Positions 46,532 through 56,272 of a DNA stretch of 64,000 bases are shown piece by piece. Position 1 is the stretch's first letter, and each line of letters starts with the position of its first letter. The notes below the pieces were generated by a model, which was not told where the DNA came from, made no database searches, and saw only the letters and a program-made list of their open reading frames with translations. This DNA comes from Conchocele bisecta (Eukaryota; Mollusca; Bivalvia; Lucinida; Thyasiridae), in NCBI GenBank assembly GCA_029237695.1, contig CM055274.1, positions 20,759,505 through 20,823,504 on the forward strand, read 5' to 3'. The position numbers and the translations under genes were made by a program.

Positions 46532-49500
46532 TTAAAGAGGTTCTGTATGTATTCCGTCTGGTAACACGCGTCTTTTATCGTAGTACGCCGAGAGTCCTAT
46601 TTTTTGTTGACAGTACGTTTTCATAACACCGTCTTTCATTTTAAATCCTCCATGTTGTGCTACATTTATAATGTGTTTTCCATCTTCTGTAATTTCACTT
46701 AGTACTCGTTTATATTTATCCCAATTTAAATTGTTAGTTCTCTTGGACATTCCTTTCGCAGAGTTTTTATTAATAGAATTAAGTTTTCAACGAAATAACA
46801 CTTACTAGATAGCGCTATCGCCCTATCTCCGCTAAATTCCATTTTGGAAAGTCCTGGCTCTCTTTCGCTCCATTTATCCCAAGCCAACCATTTCTTTTTT
46901 TCTTTTTCAAACTCGTCTAGTAAGTTAGGTCTAATCAATTCCTCTATTGTTTTTCCACTAACTCCTATATACATACAATCCGTGTCCATCTGTATTAATT
47001 CAAATTCTTCTCTTTTTACGTATTTGTCTAGAAATTCGTAGTAAAATTCCAACATTCTCAATTTAGCTGGTTGATAAACCGCTATTCCACAGTGGAAGGG
47101 GCTCTTTACCGCACACCGGGGTTTTCGGGAAGATATTTCGTACGCATCTCCTATCTCTTCTAAATCGTCAAAGAATGCAGATCTTAATGCTTTGTCAACA
47201 CAGGTTTCGTCTTGTGTATATGTCGTATTTAAATGTCTCCTTTTTGCCTCTATCATTTATCCACAACACGAATTACCTAATAATTTCATTATGTCAGCCA
47301 CCGGTTTCTTATTTGGTTCTACATCCCCCGTTCCTCTTGCGGCTGTAACTTCTTTCGCGAACCATTCGAAGGGTTTACCACTAATATAATCTATAACATG
47401 ATGACCTCCGTTATTTCTAGGCCGTGTTTTAAATACCATTTCAATAGTGGCGCGTACAGCAGTACTTTGGTGGCCGACATAGATCCCACCAATTTTCTTC
47501 CATTTCCTCTAGTTCTTCCAGTATCTTACAAATATTTTATCATGTGTTCTGGAACCTCATCAATATCTACTTCTCTGTTTATAAAAAGTGGAGACATTTT
47601 AGAAAACTTATCTTTTAAGTTGTGTGGAACTTCTATATCCACCTCCGCAAACCCAAACCAGTCTCCGGATAAAACCCTTTTACAAAACATTTTAATAACT
47701 TTAGGATTATGTGGGGAATCTATATGATGTACAGTTTCTTTTCCACACGGCATATCTTTATTTAACGTAGATCAATATAACGCGTTTGCATCATACCCCA
47801 AAGTAGCCTTACAAGGTTTGGAACCCCCACTAATCTTTGAAACACCGGCTTCTGCATATCGTGTAAATACTATTGATGGACCACCAACTAGAGCGTCTTT
47901 CATTATTTCGTATGTTTTTTTCTTTTAGAGCATCCTCCGTTATAATCGTCTTGGAAGATTTTTGTTCTTTAATGGTTCCTCTCAATAAATATTGTATAGC
48001 TACTCCAGGTAGTGTTACCGCATCTTTGAAAATATCCACACCTCTGTGTTTATAAAATTCACACATTTTCTCCACCGCTTCTAGGAACGGTGCTACATCT
48101 AAATCGTTATAATATTTCAACCAATCTCTGAAGGTTTCCATATTCTCTTCTTTGAAAATTCTACGACATTTGATTAATTCTGTTTCGTCTATTAACATTT
48201 TCCCAGATAGTTTGTAATACCAATGCTCTATATCCGGTAGTCCTGGATAATCCAGCTTGTCTGTAGAATCGAACCACTCGTAAGGAAAGAAAGATTTGTC
48301 CTCCTTTACAATCGTAGGCTTTTATCCAACTATCGTAACTTACACCGGGTCCTAGGTAAAGTATTACATCAAGAAATCTAAACTCTGGAGTAAATAGAAA
48401 TATTGTTGCGTTCGCCCTTTTTCCAACCATTACTTTCTTTGTTGTTGATGACAGTTCACCTACTAGATATTTCTTTATTAAGTTTATATCGTACTTACTG
48501 CTGTTAAAACCTATAACCGGTACTTGATCTATCCACTGCTCGATCTTGGTGATTTGGTTTTAACGTAAATGTTCTGTATTAAACCCATATCTTGACCATA
48601 CTTCTTCTCGTATAGCTTTTCCCCTGACATTCAAATCTTCTACGAATTTTTCTATAAATTTTGCAGGATCTTTATCACAAATATGAGTTACTGTTCCTGA
48701 GAAATTATCTCCTATACTAACGCTTACCGGAACGTGCTCGGCCTCGTATTCTAAACTATTACCGAGAGTTTCAAATTCTGGCTGGAGATACGCCTCAAAA
48801 TCATATACTATCTGATATGGATAAAGAGTAGTGTCGCAACCGATCTTTATATCTTTACCCGTTCTTTGAAATTCGCATTCCCACATAACTACTAGGTTGA
48901 ATTCTTTGCTTCTAATAAATTTATCTCTTCTCATTGTGGATGCGCGTTCTTCTTTTTTATGCTTTGCATGAATCTCACACCCGTGCCAGTAACAGCAGTG
49001 ATATTGATATACGGTATTGGTTTCTGAACAGTATCCATCTACTGGAGCTCCTAAAATCCATCTTTCACCCCCGTGTCCGCACTGTTCATGGTGAATGTGA
49101 ATTCCCTCCTTCTTTTCCACGGAGTACATCCAATCGATCGCACCATAACTGTTAGAACCTTTTGGGTAGAACGCTTTCTCGAACGACGAACGCAACGCTA
49201 GGTTTTTAAGGTTTTTTATCAGAAATGCGTGATTATTAAACAGTCCTATTGTCATTGGTTTATTACCTATTGCCTTATAGTGCGCTGGTACCTTTTTCAA
49301 CCACCAAACAAAACATTGTGTCGGTTGATATACTTCTATACCAATTTTAAAAAACTCTTCAACCTTTTTCAGATCTGAAAAAGGAATTGGTGAAACCACA
49401 TTACTACCGGTATATTGTTTACTAAGTTCTTTCGCCCTTCCTGTACATCTGTCAGGTCTGAACTTTTTATCAAGGTGCATAGCTAGACACATAAACATAC

Positions 49501-50294
49501 AAAGATCGTCATTATACTTATCTAAAGAATACATACCTTTTCTATTCCTCAACCATTCTGGAAGTTCTCCTCCTGCTGCTTCTTTGGATTGTAGTCCCAA
49601 ATCTATTCCCCTATTGCCCTGTATTAACTTTATAAAAACCTCTACCCATCATACAAACTTCCACTTTGTATTTGGTCTGTCTATTTTATCGGACATTATT
49701 CGTGTTTGTTCCTTATCTGACAACCATTTTTTAACGGTTTTCATTGATGACAGTGGTTCGCTACCACCTGAGATTTTTGTGAAATATTATAGTTTTAGGT
49801 TTTCCATTTTTAGTTTCCTATATGTTCTAGCTTGTAAGAATATGAATATCTTAAATAAAAATTGGTTGTTAGATACGGAGCGAGTTTATCGGACATGCGT
49901 TCAGACTCGTTGCGGCCAATGTTTTTACGAAAGGATAATGTAACTACCCGTCTTCCATTTTCTACCTTTTCCAATGTTTCATCATGATCCCCCAATATTT
50001 CTTCACCTTTTTCCACTATCGCGCGAACGAGAGAAGATTTTACCCAAGCTCTCTTTTTTGGTGCTATTACGCTAGCCCTTAGCTCTGCAATACTTTCTTT
50101 TTGATTTCTGTTACTTCCTCTGCTAGTGTGAGGTCTTTAAATGCCCCTCTTTTATAGGCGCGGGTAAACCGCTTCATAAACGCCTCATTCTTTGTCAACC
50201 CCCTAACTCTCAACCGTTTACTATAAGTAATCTCTAGAGATTCGGCTTCTCTTCTCAAACTTTCTATTTCTGCTCTAGTTTCTGGCGTTATCAT
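46532..50294 (-). pseudogene. Protein-primed DNA polymerase B (pPolB), multiply broken
   Basis: About 1,250 codons from ATG 50294 to the stop at 46532, the expected size. N-terminal region 50294-49600 is helical with breaks near 50085, 49808 and 49650. The 48560-49600 block contains GHGGERWILGAPVDGYCSET with a YQYHCCYWHGC motif, then exonuclease motif I (YQIVYDFEAYL). Next come VPVIGFNSSKYDINLIKKYL (Exo II), the YDANALY motif A near 47790, a motif B region (MKLLGNSCCG, stop at 47257-47259) and motif C (ELIQMDTDCMYIG). The end is GLSAYYDKRRVLPDGIHTEP. Stops lie at 48560-48562 and 47772-47774, with further frameshifts near 48300, 47880, 47520 and 47430. In the family it copies the linear genome from a terminal protein. 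It is AT-rich compared with the other genes. Confidence 0.93.
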
Positions 50295-50326
50295 ATTTTC
50301 TGTATATAACCTATGAAATTTATCTG

Positions 50327-50377
50327 TTCAATTGGACGTGAAAAAGAACATCATGTAAATGTTCACGTCCAATTGAA
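50327..50377. promoter_or_regulatory. 16-bp perfect inverted repeat between divergent genes
   Basis: TTCAATTGGACGTGAA (50327-50342) is repeated as its exact complement at 50362-50377 with a 19-nt spacer. It sits in the 109-bp gap between the polymerase start (50294, -) and the zinc-finger start (50404, +), next to an AT-rich ATACATATACATAT stretch. It could be an operator for a dimeric regulator or a bidirectional promoter hairpin; the adjacent zinc-finger protein is an obvious candidate binder. Function is inference. Confidence 0.7.
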
Positions 50378-50403
50378 TATAAACATATACATATACATAT
50401 GTA

Positions 50404-50670
50404 ATGGAGTGTGTGACTTGTTGTTAAACGTTTACGTATAAAGACTATCTACGAAGACATCTATCGAGACGTAGAAAATGTCCTTGTGTCGCCCCACAAT
50501 TTCAATGCCCCAGATGCCCTTGTAAATTCGTTAGTGCCCAAACTCTTTGTAGACATAAACAACTACGCTGCCCTGTGGCTAAAGGTGAACGGGGTAGACT
50601 AGAACTGGTAGAATTAGTTGCTGATCTGCGAAATAAATTAGCTATAGAGAGGAAAGATGGGGTGTTGTAA
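50404..50670 (+). pseudogene. Small zinc-finger protein at the right end of the Polinton
   Basis: An 88-residue frame begins MECVTCC and has one in-frame TAA at 50425-50427, inside the first finger. Finger 1 is CVTCC...YLRRHLSRRRKC and finger 2 CPRCPCKFVSAQTLCRHKQL followed by RC, both with two Cys, one His and a final Cys or His-like position. A charged helical tail ends in the stop at 50668-50670, 21 bp from the right TIR. It is too short to appear as a long ORF because of the stop. A DNA-binding regulatory role is inferred from the fingers and from its position next to the 16-bp inverted repeat and divergent polymerase. Confidence 0.75.
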
Positions 50671-50691
50671 TATAAACTATCATTTTATTTA

Positions 50692-50849
50692 TTTCAAAAT
50701 TATTTTCTCCAAAATTTATAAATTTGCTGTCGGATACAATTTTCTCGTTAACCAATTTTTGTATTTGTTTCGGGGGTGGTGGGGGTAGTATAAAGGGAAA
50801 GAAGTTATACCACCGTAGGTGGTATCATTTTGACACCCTTTATGCTACT
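50692..50849 (-). repeat. Polinton right terminal inverted repeat (158 bp)
   Basis: Mirror of 34707-34864 with few differences. The palindromic tip is preserved (AGTATAAAGGG near 50790, CCCTTTATGCTACT at the end). It is followed by CACCG at 50850-50854, matching the left flank. Confidence 0.95.
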
Positions 50850-50854
50850 CACCG

Positions 50855-52583
50855 CTATCATAGATCAGGAGTGGTGTGGCAACTCTGATAACCTTGTTTT
50901 TAGAACGTGAATAATACTGCCTACATGAGCTTGGACAACATATGGATTAATAGCTTGGCAATCACACGAAATTGCTATAATTACAGAGTTAAAACAATCG
51001 GCATTGCTGAAGCATAATAAGCACGATACATGTGAACCTAACACGTAATTATTTCACTATTTTTCATTTATTATGTGACAGGACTAAGTTTTATGATTAT
51101 CATGGTGTAGTTACTACATTGTTTATCAATGTTTATTTTTAATATCGGACGAGCAAAGTGCAGTTCGACCAGGGTTTGCACCTGGTAATTTCTGTGACCT
51201 AAATTAAAAAAAATGTATATGGGCCGCGCTCTGGGAAAACCAGCCTTAATGACAACATTTTCGATTTTCACTTTTTACATTTTCTGATGCGGACACCTTT
51301 CAAAAACAATATTCTGAAAATAAAATGCAATTATAATTCATAGTTTTTGTTTTATCTCACTTTTTGTAGCACCATGTGAATCACGCACGGAAAAAAACGT
51401 AACGTCATCGAGAAAATGACGTTATTGAAACGGCGACGTTTGTACAATGCAACTCAATAGCCTACAGTACTTTGCTGATAAGTTACACTAAATGTATCTA
51501 CAAGTGTTAGTATGTACACTATCAAACATTGAACAGAATCAAACTATGATATGCAAATGTAGTGAACACAACAAACGCACCACTATCGATTTTAAATATA
51601 TAATTAGCCGACCTGTGGCTTCGTAATTTGCCACCATCGCCATAATAGATTCATATGTACATGTACATGTGTCGTCAGACAGATACATTGCACTTATTTC
51701 AGAATTTAGGCCAGAATATATTTGACGTCATTTACAGCTAATTGTGACGTCATTTATTGATGTAGACATTATTTCAACGAAGACCAAAAAACTAAACGGC
51801 ATTCCTGGTGTTTGAAATTGTAAATTATATGCACATCGTATCGGTGATTGAAAAAAATTCTTCTTTTTTTCTGTAGAAATGAAAGACCAGAATTTGGATT
51901 GAATTTGGATAGGCCTATGGCTGCACATATTAACAAAGTTGAACAGCGTCCGATGGAGTCTTAGAGGGTATTCGGATACCCCCGGGGATTTTTAAACAAA
52001 TCGATTGTCCATTCCTGACTCTCGGAATTATATTTACATCTCAGAAAGCGGTAGGAACGTTTTCCTGTGTAGCCAATATGAACGACGGACGGGCTAATGT
52101 ACATGTACCCCGTACTAGCAGGTAGCAGGTCTATGGGAAAATGCTGCGCTGACCCCCACTCCATCGGCTGCCCACCGCCGCCACTGCCCCCGCCCCCACC
52201 CCTAACTACACGTGTACGAGGAAAGATATTGTTAGGCGTGTCCTCTTAAACAGTTATTGTGCGGGATACCCGTCTCGACCCTGTCTGTGAATTTACTGCC
52301 GGTACTGACTTATTTTCTTAAAATTTTATGTTCGCAATTATCAACCATACTATGCAGATTCCTTCATACATTTGTTATTTTCATGACTGATGTCCGCGCG
52401 ACAGCATATGTATTTAGAAAATGGAATGCATAGTTGCTAACATCGAAAGTGGTCAACAGAACATTCAGAGCAAAATTATCCATTACGGTGTATTTTTATA
52501 TTTGTGTGGGTTTGAATTTTTGATAATGGGTTTACCATTTGAAAAAATATATATTTTCATAATCCTGCAATACGTATACATCA
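50855..52583. other. No gene seen
   Basis: Host-like AT-rich DNA to the right of the Polinton insertion. No supportable coding frame or clear repeat was noted. Confidence 0.5.
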
Positions 52584-52768
52584 ATGTCGGGAAACTGTGG
52601 AGATGTAAGGGAGGAAAAGGACTCGGAAAGGGGAGGGGGCGCGAAACGCCACAGGAAAGTGATAACATCAAGGGTATCACAAAGCCACTACGCGTTCTTT
52701 TGGCTCGTGATGCAATCACTTATACCGAGCACGCCAAGAGGAAGACTGTAACCGCCCTAATACACTAA
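52584..52768 (+). pseudogene. Histone H4 pseudogene, internally deleted
   Basis: An ATGTCGGGA start is followed, across frameshifts, by KGGKGLGKG, a segment coding GGAKRHRKV in another frame, DNIKGITKP, and then directly by [17 protein letters not shown] before a stop. Histone H4 is about 103 residues; here the part between ITKPA and the [17 protein letters not shown] region (roughly residues 38-78, including most of the histone-fold core) is missing, as is the C-terminal DVVYALKRQGRTLYGFGG. No histone-type 3' stem-loop is evident. It is a decayed copy, either retroposed or a stray repeat-unit fragment, and cannot make a nucleosomal histone. Confidence 0.85.
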
Positions 52769-53400
52769 ATTTGACCTGATCCCAATATTTCGTTGGAATG
52801 AGGCTCCACACCCTGCGAAATTTGTTTAGACGCGTTTTATCTGCAAATCTGGAATGTGTGTGATTTATTTTGCTTTATATTAATTACACGCCTCCAACTA
52901 AAACAGCCCTTTGATAAAAAAAAAAAACAAAGCACACAGACGTACATTGTTTAGTAAAATGTACATGTAGTAAGTAAATTCACAACGATCTGACAAAGTC
53001 GGACCTCTTAAATGTGTAAATTTTGAAGACCTGTGCATCTGTGCAGTCTGATCAGTGTCTGCAATGATTGCAAATATACTAGTAAAATTGCTATGCATTC
53101 ATATAACCATATTTACAAGTGGTCATTTTAAAGAATATTTATATTGTTATCAAACGGCAATCGTACGGCTGATTCAATGTGATATTTTTATAAGGTACAT
53201 GTAAGTGGTAGCAGATACAAATACAAATCAGAATTTTGTAACAAAAATGCTGGTGAATTCTTATGTCAGGAGTACTTGGCAATATCTACAAGCCAGATTT
53301 GTTCATGTGCCAAATGTGATTTATTTCTGTACAGACACAAAAATATTATGTTGTTTCTGTAAAAGAGTCTGTAATGGATTATGTTGCAGATCAATTGTCT
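52769..53400. other. No gene seen
   Basis: AT-rich DNA between the histone pseudogene and the composite repeat. Confidence 0.5.
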
Positions 53401-53755
53401 ATAATTCCAGCACAAAACTATTTACAAAATTTCCTAACATTTGATTGGCCCGTAGTAAGTCAGTGTCCAAAGTTTATATCCCAGTAAACTCCCACGCCGA
53501 ACTACTTTCCGTAACCGTGAGGCGCAGTTATAATAATTCTTAAGAAAACGGAAAATAAACACATTTTCTTGATGAATTTATTTCAAATGCTGGAATTATA
53601 GGGAATGAATGGCCTTTTTGTGGAATTTATCGGGGATATGAACTTGGAAAAGTCGCGGGAATACTGGACGAGGCCTTCCGGCCTTCGTCCAGTATTCCCG
53701 CGACTTTTCCAAGTTTATACCCCGATAAATTCCACAAAAAGGCCATTCATTCCTA
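53401..53755 (+). mobile_element. Composite MITE plus palindrome, copy 2
   Basis: The ATAATTCCAGC MITE (53401-53599) abuts a ~155-bp near-perfect palindrome (53600-53755, centre AGGCCTTCCGGCCTT). It is the inverse of the composite at 31801-32154, with only a few differences. Confidence 0.9.
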
Positions 53756-53767
53756 TAGTAACTATAG

Positions 53768-54511
53768 AACCAAAATAACTGTAAATGCCAGCCTAAAGCA
53801 TCAGTTTATATAACGTCTCTTCCCTGTAACTTGGTGGTACATGTTGCAGACTGTCGTAATCTCGATATGGATCGGGTTTCATTTGTTGACTTCTCTGGTT
53901 ATCTTCAAACTGCTTATGATTTTGGCAACATGGCATACAACTTAAAAGCCATACTTGTACATAGGAATGGAGTATTCATAAAATTCATTAAATAAATTAA
54001 TGGTTTTATCACTGAAAATGGTGGACCTTTAACTGATATTAGCGGCAGTAAAGAAGTTTATCTATTCTTCAACAGAAATATTGTTGTTCATGACACAGTG
54101 TTCCAAGTTAATGCTATGCATCAGAAGCCTTCAATGTTTCCAAAGACTGAGCTTAAACTTTGAAAATCTGTCGACATTTCTAAACCAAATAGTATGTTTG
54201 GCATAAAATTGTTTGGAATTAAATTAACTAAATATTTCTTTAACAGGTTCACAGATACAAGTGCATCGTTGTCAGATGAAAACATAAATGTGCATTTGTC
54301 TCTTCTTGTCAAATGTTGTCCCCAGAAAGTACATGCTGTAGAAACTGGGTGGTACAGCCAAATACTTCTGAGAGATAAAAATCCACAGAAAATGCAGTGG
54401 GCTTTTACTTGGACAGAAAGTAAAATGGTTTGGTTAACTTATTATTACATATTCATTCATATAAATATGGCAAAATACAATAGTAACACAATGCCGGTGA
54501 TACTACCATGA
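53768..54511 (+). pseudogene. Unrecognised coding remnant with two stops
   Basis: A single frame stays open for ~245 codons apart from stops at 53993-53995 and near 54162. It has natural-looking protein composition: DCRNLDMDRVSFVDFSGYLQ, later GPLTDISGSKEVYLFFNRNI, SLSDENINVHLSLLVKCCPQ and QKMQWAFTWTESKMVW. Beta-strand-like alternation is visible but I recognise no family. It may be a decayed mobile-element or host gene; the sequence TTCTTTAACAGG near 54243 could instead be a splice acceptor. It begins 13 bp after the composite palindrome. Confidence 0.35.
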
Positions 54512-54527
54512 TGACCTGCTGCATCGG

Positions 54528-54648
54528 GCGGGGTGGGGGGGCGGGGCGGGGCGGGGCGGGCCGGCGCGGGGCGGTGCGGGGCGGGTGCGGGGCGGGGCGG
54601 GGCGGGGCAGGGCAGGGCAGGGCAGGGCAGGGCAGGGCAGGGCAGGCT
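54528..54648. repeat. GGGGC / GGGCA microsatellite
   Basis: A ~120-bp array of GGGGC units passing into GGGCA units. Reading frames on both strands here are Pro/Ala or Gly/Arg repeats and are artefacts. The region is a potential G-quadruplex former. Confidence 0.95.
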
Positions 54649-54919
54649 CAAACGTCGAACGTTCAAGTGCCCGTGACGGATGTTTACTCTCGATTTGGCC
54701 TGTCTCTATTGGGGTCGGGGGTCTGCCTGTCGCCACGACCCATTTCGGCGCTCCAGTCATATGCCTTCGCGTGTGTTTTAAACTTTTGCTTGAAGGAAGA
54801 GAAATTACCCTTCCCATCGTACACTAAGTTTTTCGGTAGTACGATTGTGCGCCGTCTTCTTCCTCTACTGGGTGTTTATTCCATTTATTATCTGCAGTAG
54901 GGAATGGGTCCGACCAGAA

Positions 54920-55810
54920 TCATGGGTCATGTTTGGGCTCATACTCGCGGAGGGGCTGAGGTTTACGATCGCGCGTGTCTACCTCATAGTCCCTAAGTTG
55001 ATCACCTTGAGGCCTATGTTTACCCGCACTATCGGACTCATACTCGCGGTTCGCTGGTCTGGGTGTAAACTTGACGACCGGTCGGGGGTCGGCTTCATCC
55101 TGCACAGGCCGACTCTCCGTTTCACACAGTTTTCGCTGTCGTTGGGGCTTCCGAACACTGCCATCTGTTATTTTTGGTTTCCATGGTACCGGGTTATGGA
55201 CATGGACTTCAGGTTGATACTTGGGGGTGTAGCCTTGTTGTTGTGTCTGGGTTTTCCCCAAACTTTGAGTGGTTTCGGTGCGTTTATGTGGGGGAACATA
55301 CGGCCGTTTGCCCTCCGGCGTCTCTGGTCCATCAATGGGTGGCGGTGTGGACGCGCCAGCTTCAGTCGCTGCCCCAGCTCCCAGGCCGCTGTCATGTCTC
55401 ATCGCTGGTAGATTCAACATCTTCTTGATATCGCTGGCCACCTCCTTCAGCTGGGCCTGTCTCTCATCCAAGTGTATGATTGTTTCCTGGTCAGACGAGG
55501 ATTCATATTCAGTTCCGGCTGCACGCTCCCAGTCAATGAGTTCCACATCCAGTTCTGGATTTTCTTCGAAGACGAACTCTTCGAGCATGCGCGCTGTCAC
55601 TGGCACAACTCTCAGATCGCCTTTCAGTGACTCAGGCGTTATGCTCCCCCAAGCACTCCGTAATGCCAGGATGCGCTCTGCAGCCCGGAGCCCAATGCCA
55701 TTAACGGAAGTCAGTTCAAGCCCCGTCGCGTAATTAATTCTGACCATTGGGCCAGCTTCAGAGTAGTCGGTGTCCAGCTCCTCATGCTCAAATTGTCTCT
55801 CATCAGACAT
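54920..55810 (-). CDS. 296-aa protein with helix-hairpin-helix, gag-like or host, unknown
   Basis: An intact frame starting MSDERQFEHEELDTDYSEAG. Residues about 24-65 form a helix-hairpin-helix DNA-binding motif (INYATGLELTSVNGIGLRAA, then ERILALRSAWGSITPESL). The remainder is acidic, then a Gly/Ala/Pro linker (PPPIDGPETPEGKRPYVPPH) and a basic, low-complexity tail. I associate HhH-plus-disordered-tail proteins of this form with molluscan multi-copy genes, possibly gag-like parts of retroelements, but no pol domain is visible. Downstream on the same strand the GGGGC array begins near 54648, preceded by more coding-like sequence (RHMTGAPKWVVATGRPPTPI, around 54690-54770) in another frame, so the protein may once have been longer. 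No lesion is seen within the ORF. Confidence 0.55.
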   Translation of the reverse strand: MSDERQFEHEELDTDYSEAGPMVRINYATGLELTSVNGIGLRAAERILALRSAWGSITPESLKGDLRVVPVTARMLEEFVFEENPELDVELIDWERAAGTEYESSSDQETIIHLDERQAQLKEVASDIKKMLNLPAMRHDSGLGAGAATEAGASTPPPIDGPETPEGKRPYVPPHKRTETTQSLGKTQTQQQGYTPKYQPEVHVHNPVPWKPKITDGSVRKPQRQRKLCETESRPVQDEADPRPVVKFTPRPANREYESDSAGKHRPQGDQLRDYEVDTRDRKPQPLREYEPKHDP

Positions 55811-55984
55811 TTTTGTTACTCAATTATAGACGTATAATCACAGTGTTGCAAAAAATGGGATTGCAACCAAATTATGGTCTGGTGTACTACAGGGTGATGT
55901 CCTGGGACTGGTTTTATATGTTGCAAATGTCAATTTTGTGTATTAACACTTCAATTTGTTAGTTAACAACAAAATGACTAACTA

Positions 55985-56272
55985 ACACTCAATCCAATGT
56001 CGAACATTGAATTAGCACTATTGTAATTTACGCTCACTCACTCCAAAGTCGAATATTGAATTAGCACTCTTGTAATTTATGCTTACTCGGTCTCACTCAC
56101 TCCAATGTCGAACATTGAATTAGCATTCTTGCAATTTATGCTCACTCGGTCTCACTCACTCCAAAGTCGAACATTGAATTAGCACTCTTGTACTTTACGC
56201 TCACTCGGTCTCACTCACTCCAATGTCGAACATTGAATTAGCATTCTTGTAATTTATGCTCACTCGGTCTCG
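55985..56272. repeat. Minisatellite, ~61-bp unit, five copies
   Basis: Units read TCACTCACTCCAATGTCGAA, CATTGAATTAGCATTCTTG and TTTATGCTCACTCGGTC; the first unit is ~9 bp shorter. Variants alternate (CCAATGTCGAACATT and CCAAAGTCGAACATT), suggesting a higher-order dimer. AATGTCGAACATT is itself palindromic. Confidence 0.95.

Larger units (their letters stand above)
34707..50849. mobile_element. Maverick/Polinton, complete, 16,143 bp
   Basis: The borders are set by 158-bp inverted terminal repeats starting AGTAG and flanked by a 5-bp direct repeat CACCG (34702-34706 and 50850-50854). The cargo is the Polinton hallmark set: protein-primed DNA polymerase B, retroviral-type integrase, double-jelly-roll capsid protein and A32-type ATPase, plus small proteins that I recall from cnidarian and other metazoan Polintons. 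These elements are thought to replicate by protein priming and to be able to form virions. Most genes here carry stops or frameshifts, so this copy is probably inactive. A 5-bp rather than the usual 6-bp duplication is atypical or reflects a mutated base. Confidence 0.96.

Noticed and set aside
54503..54900. Gly/Arg- and Pro/Ala-rich frames over the GGGGC array
   Set aside because: Any frame through a GC-only microsatellite stays open; there is no non-repeat domain in the repeat part.
55985..56272. CRISPR-like array
   Set aside because: The whole ~61-bp unit is repeated with no unique spacers; this is a minisatellite in animal DNA.
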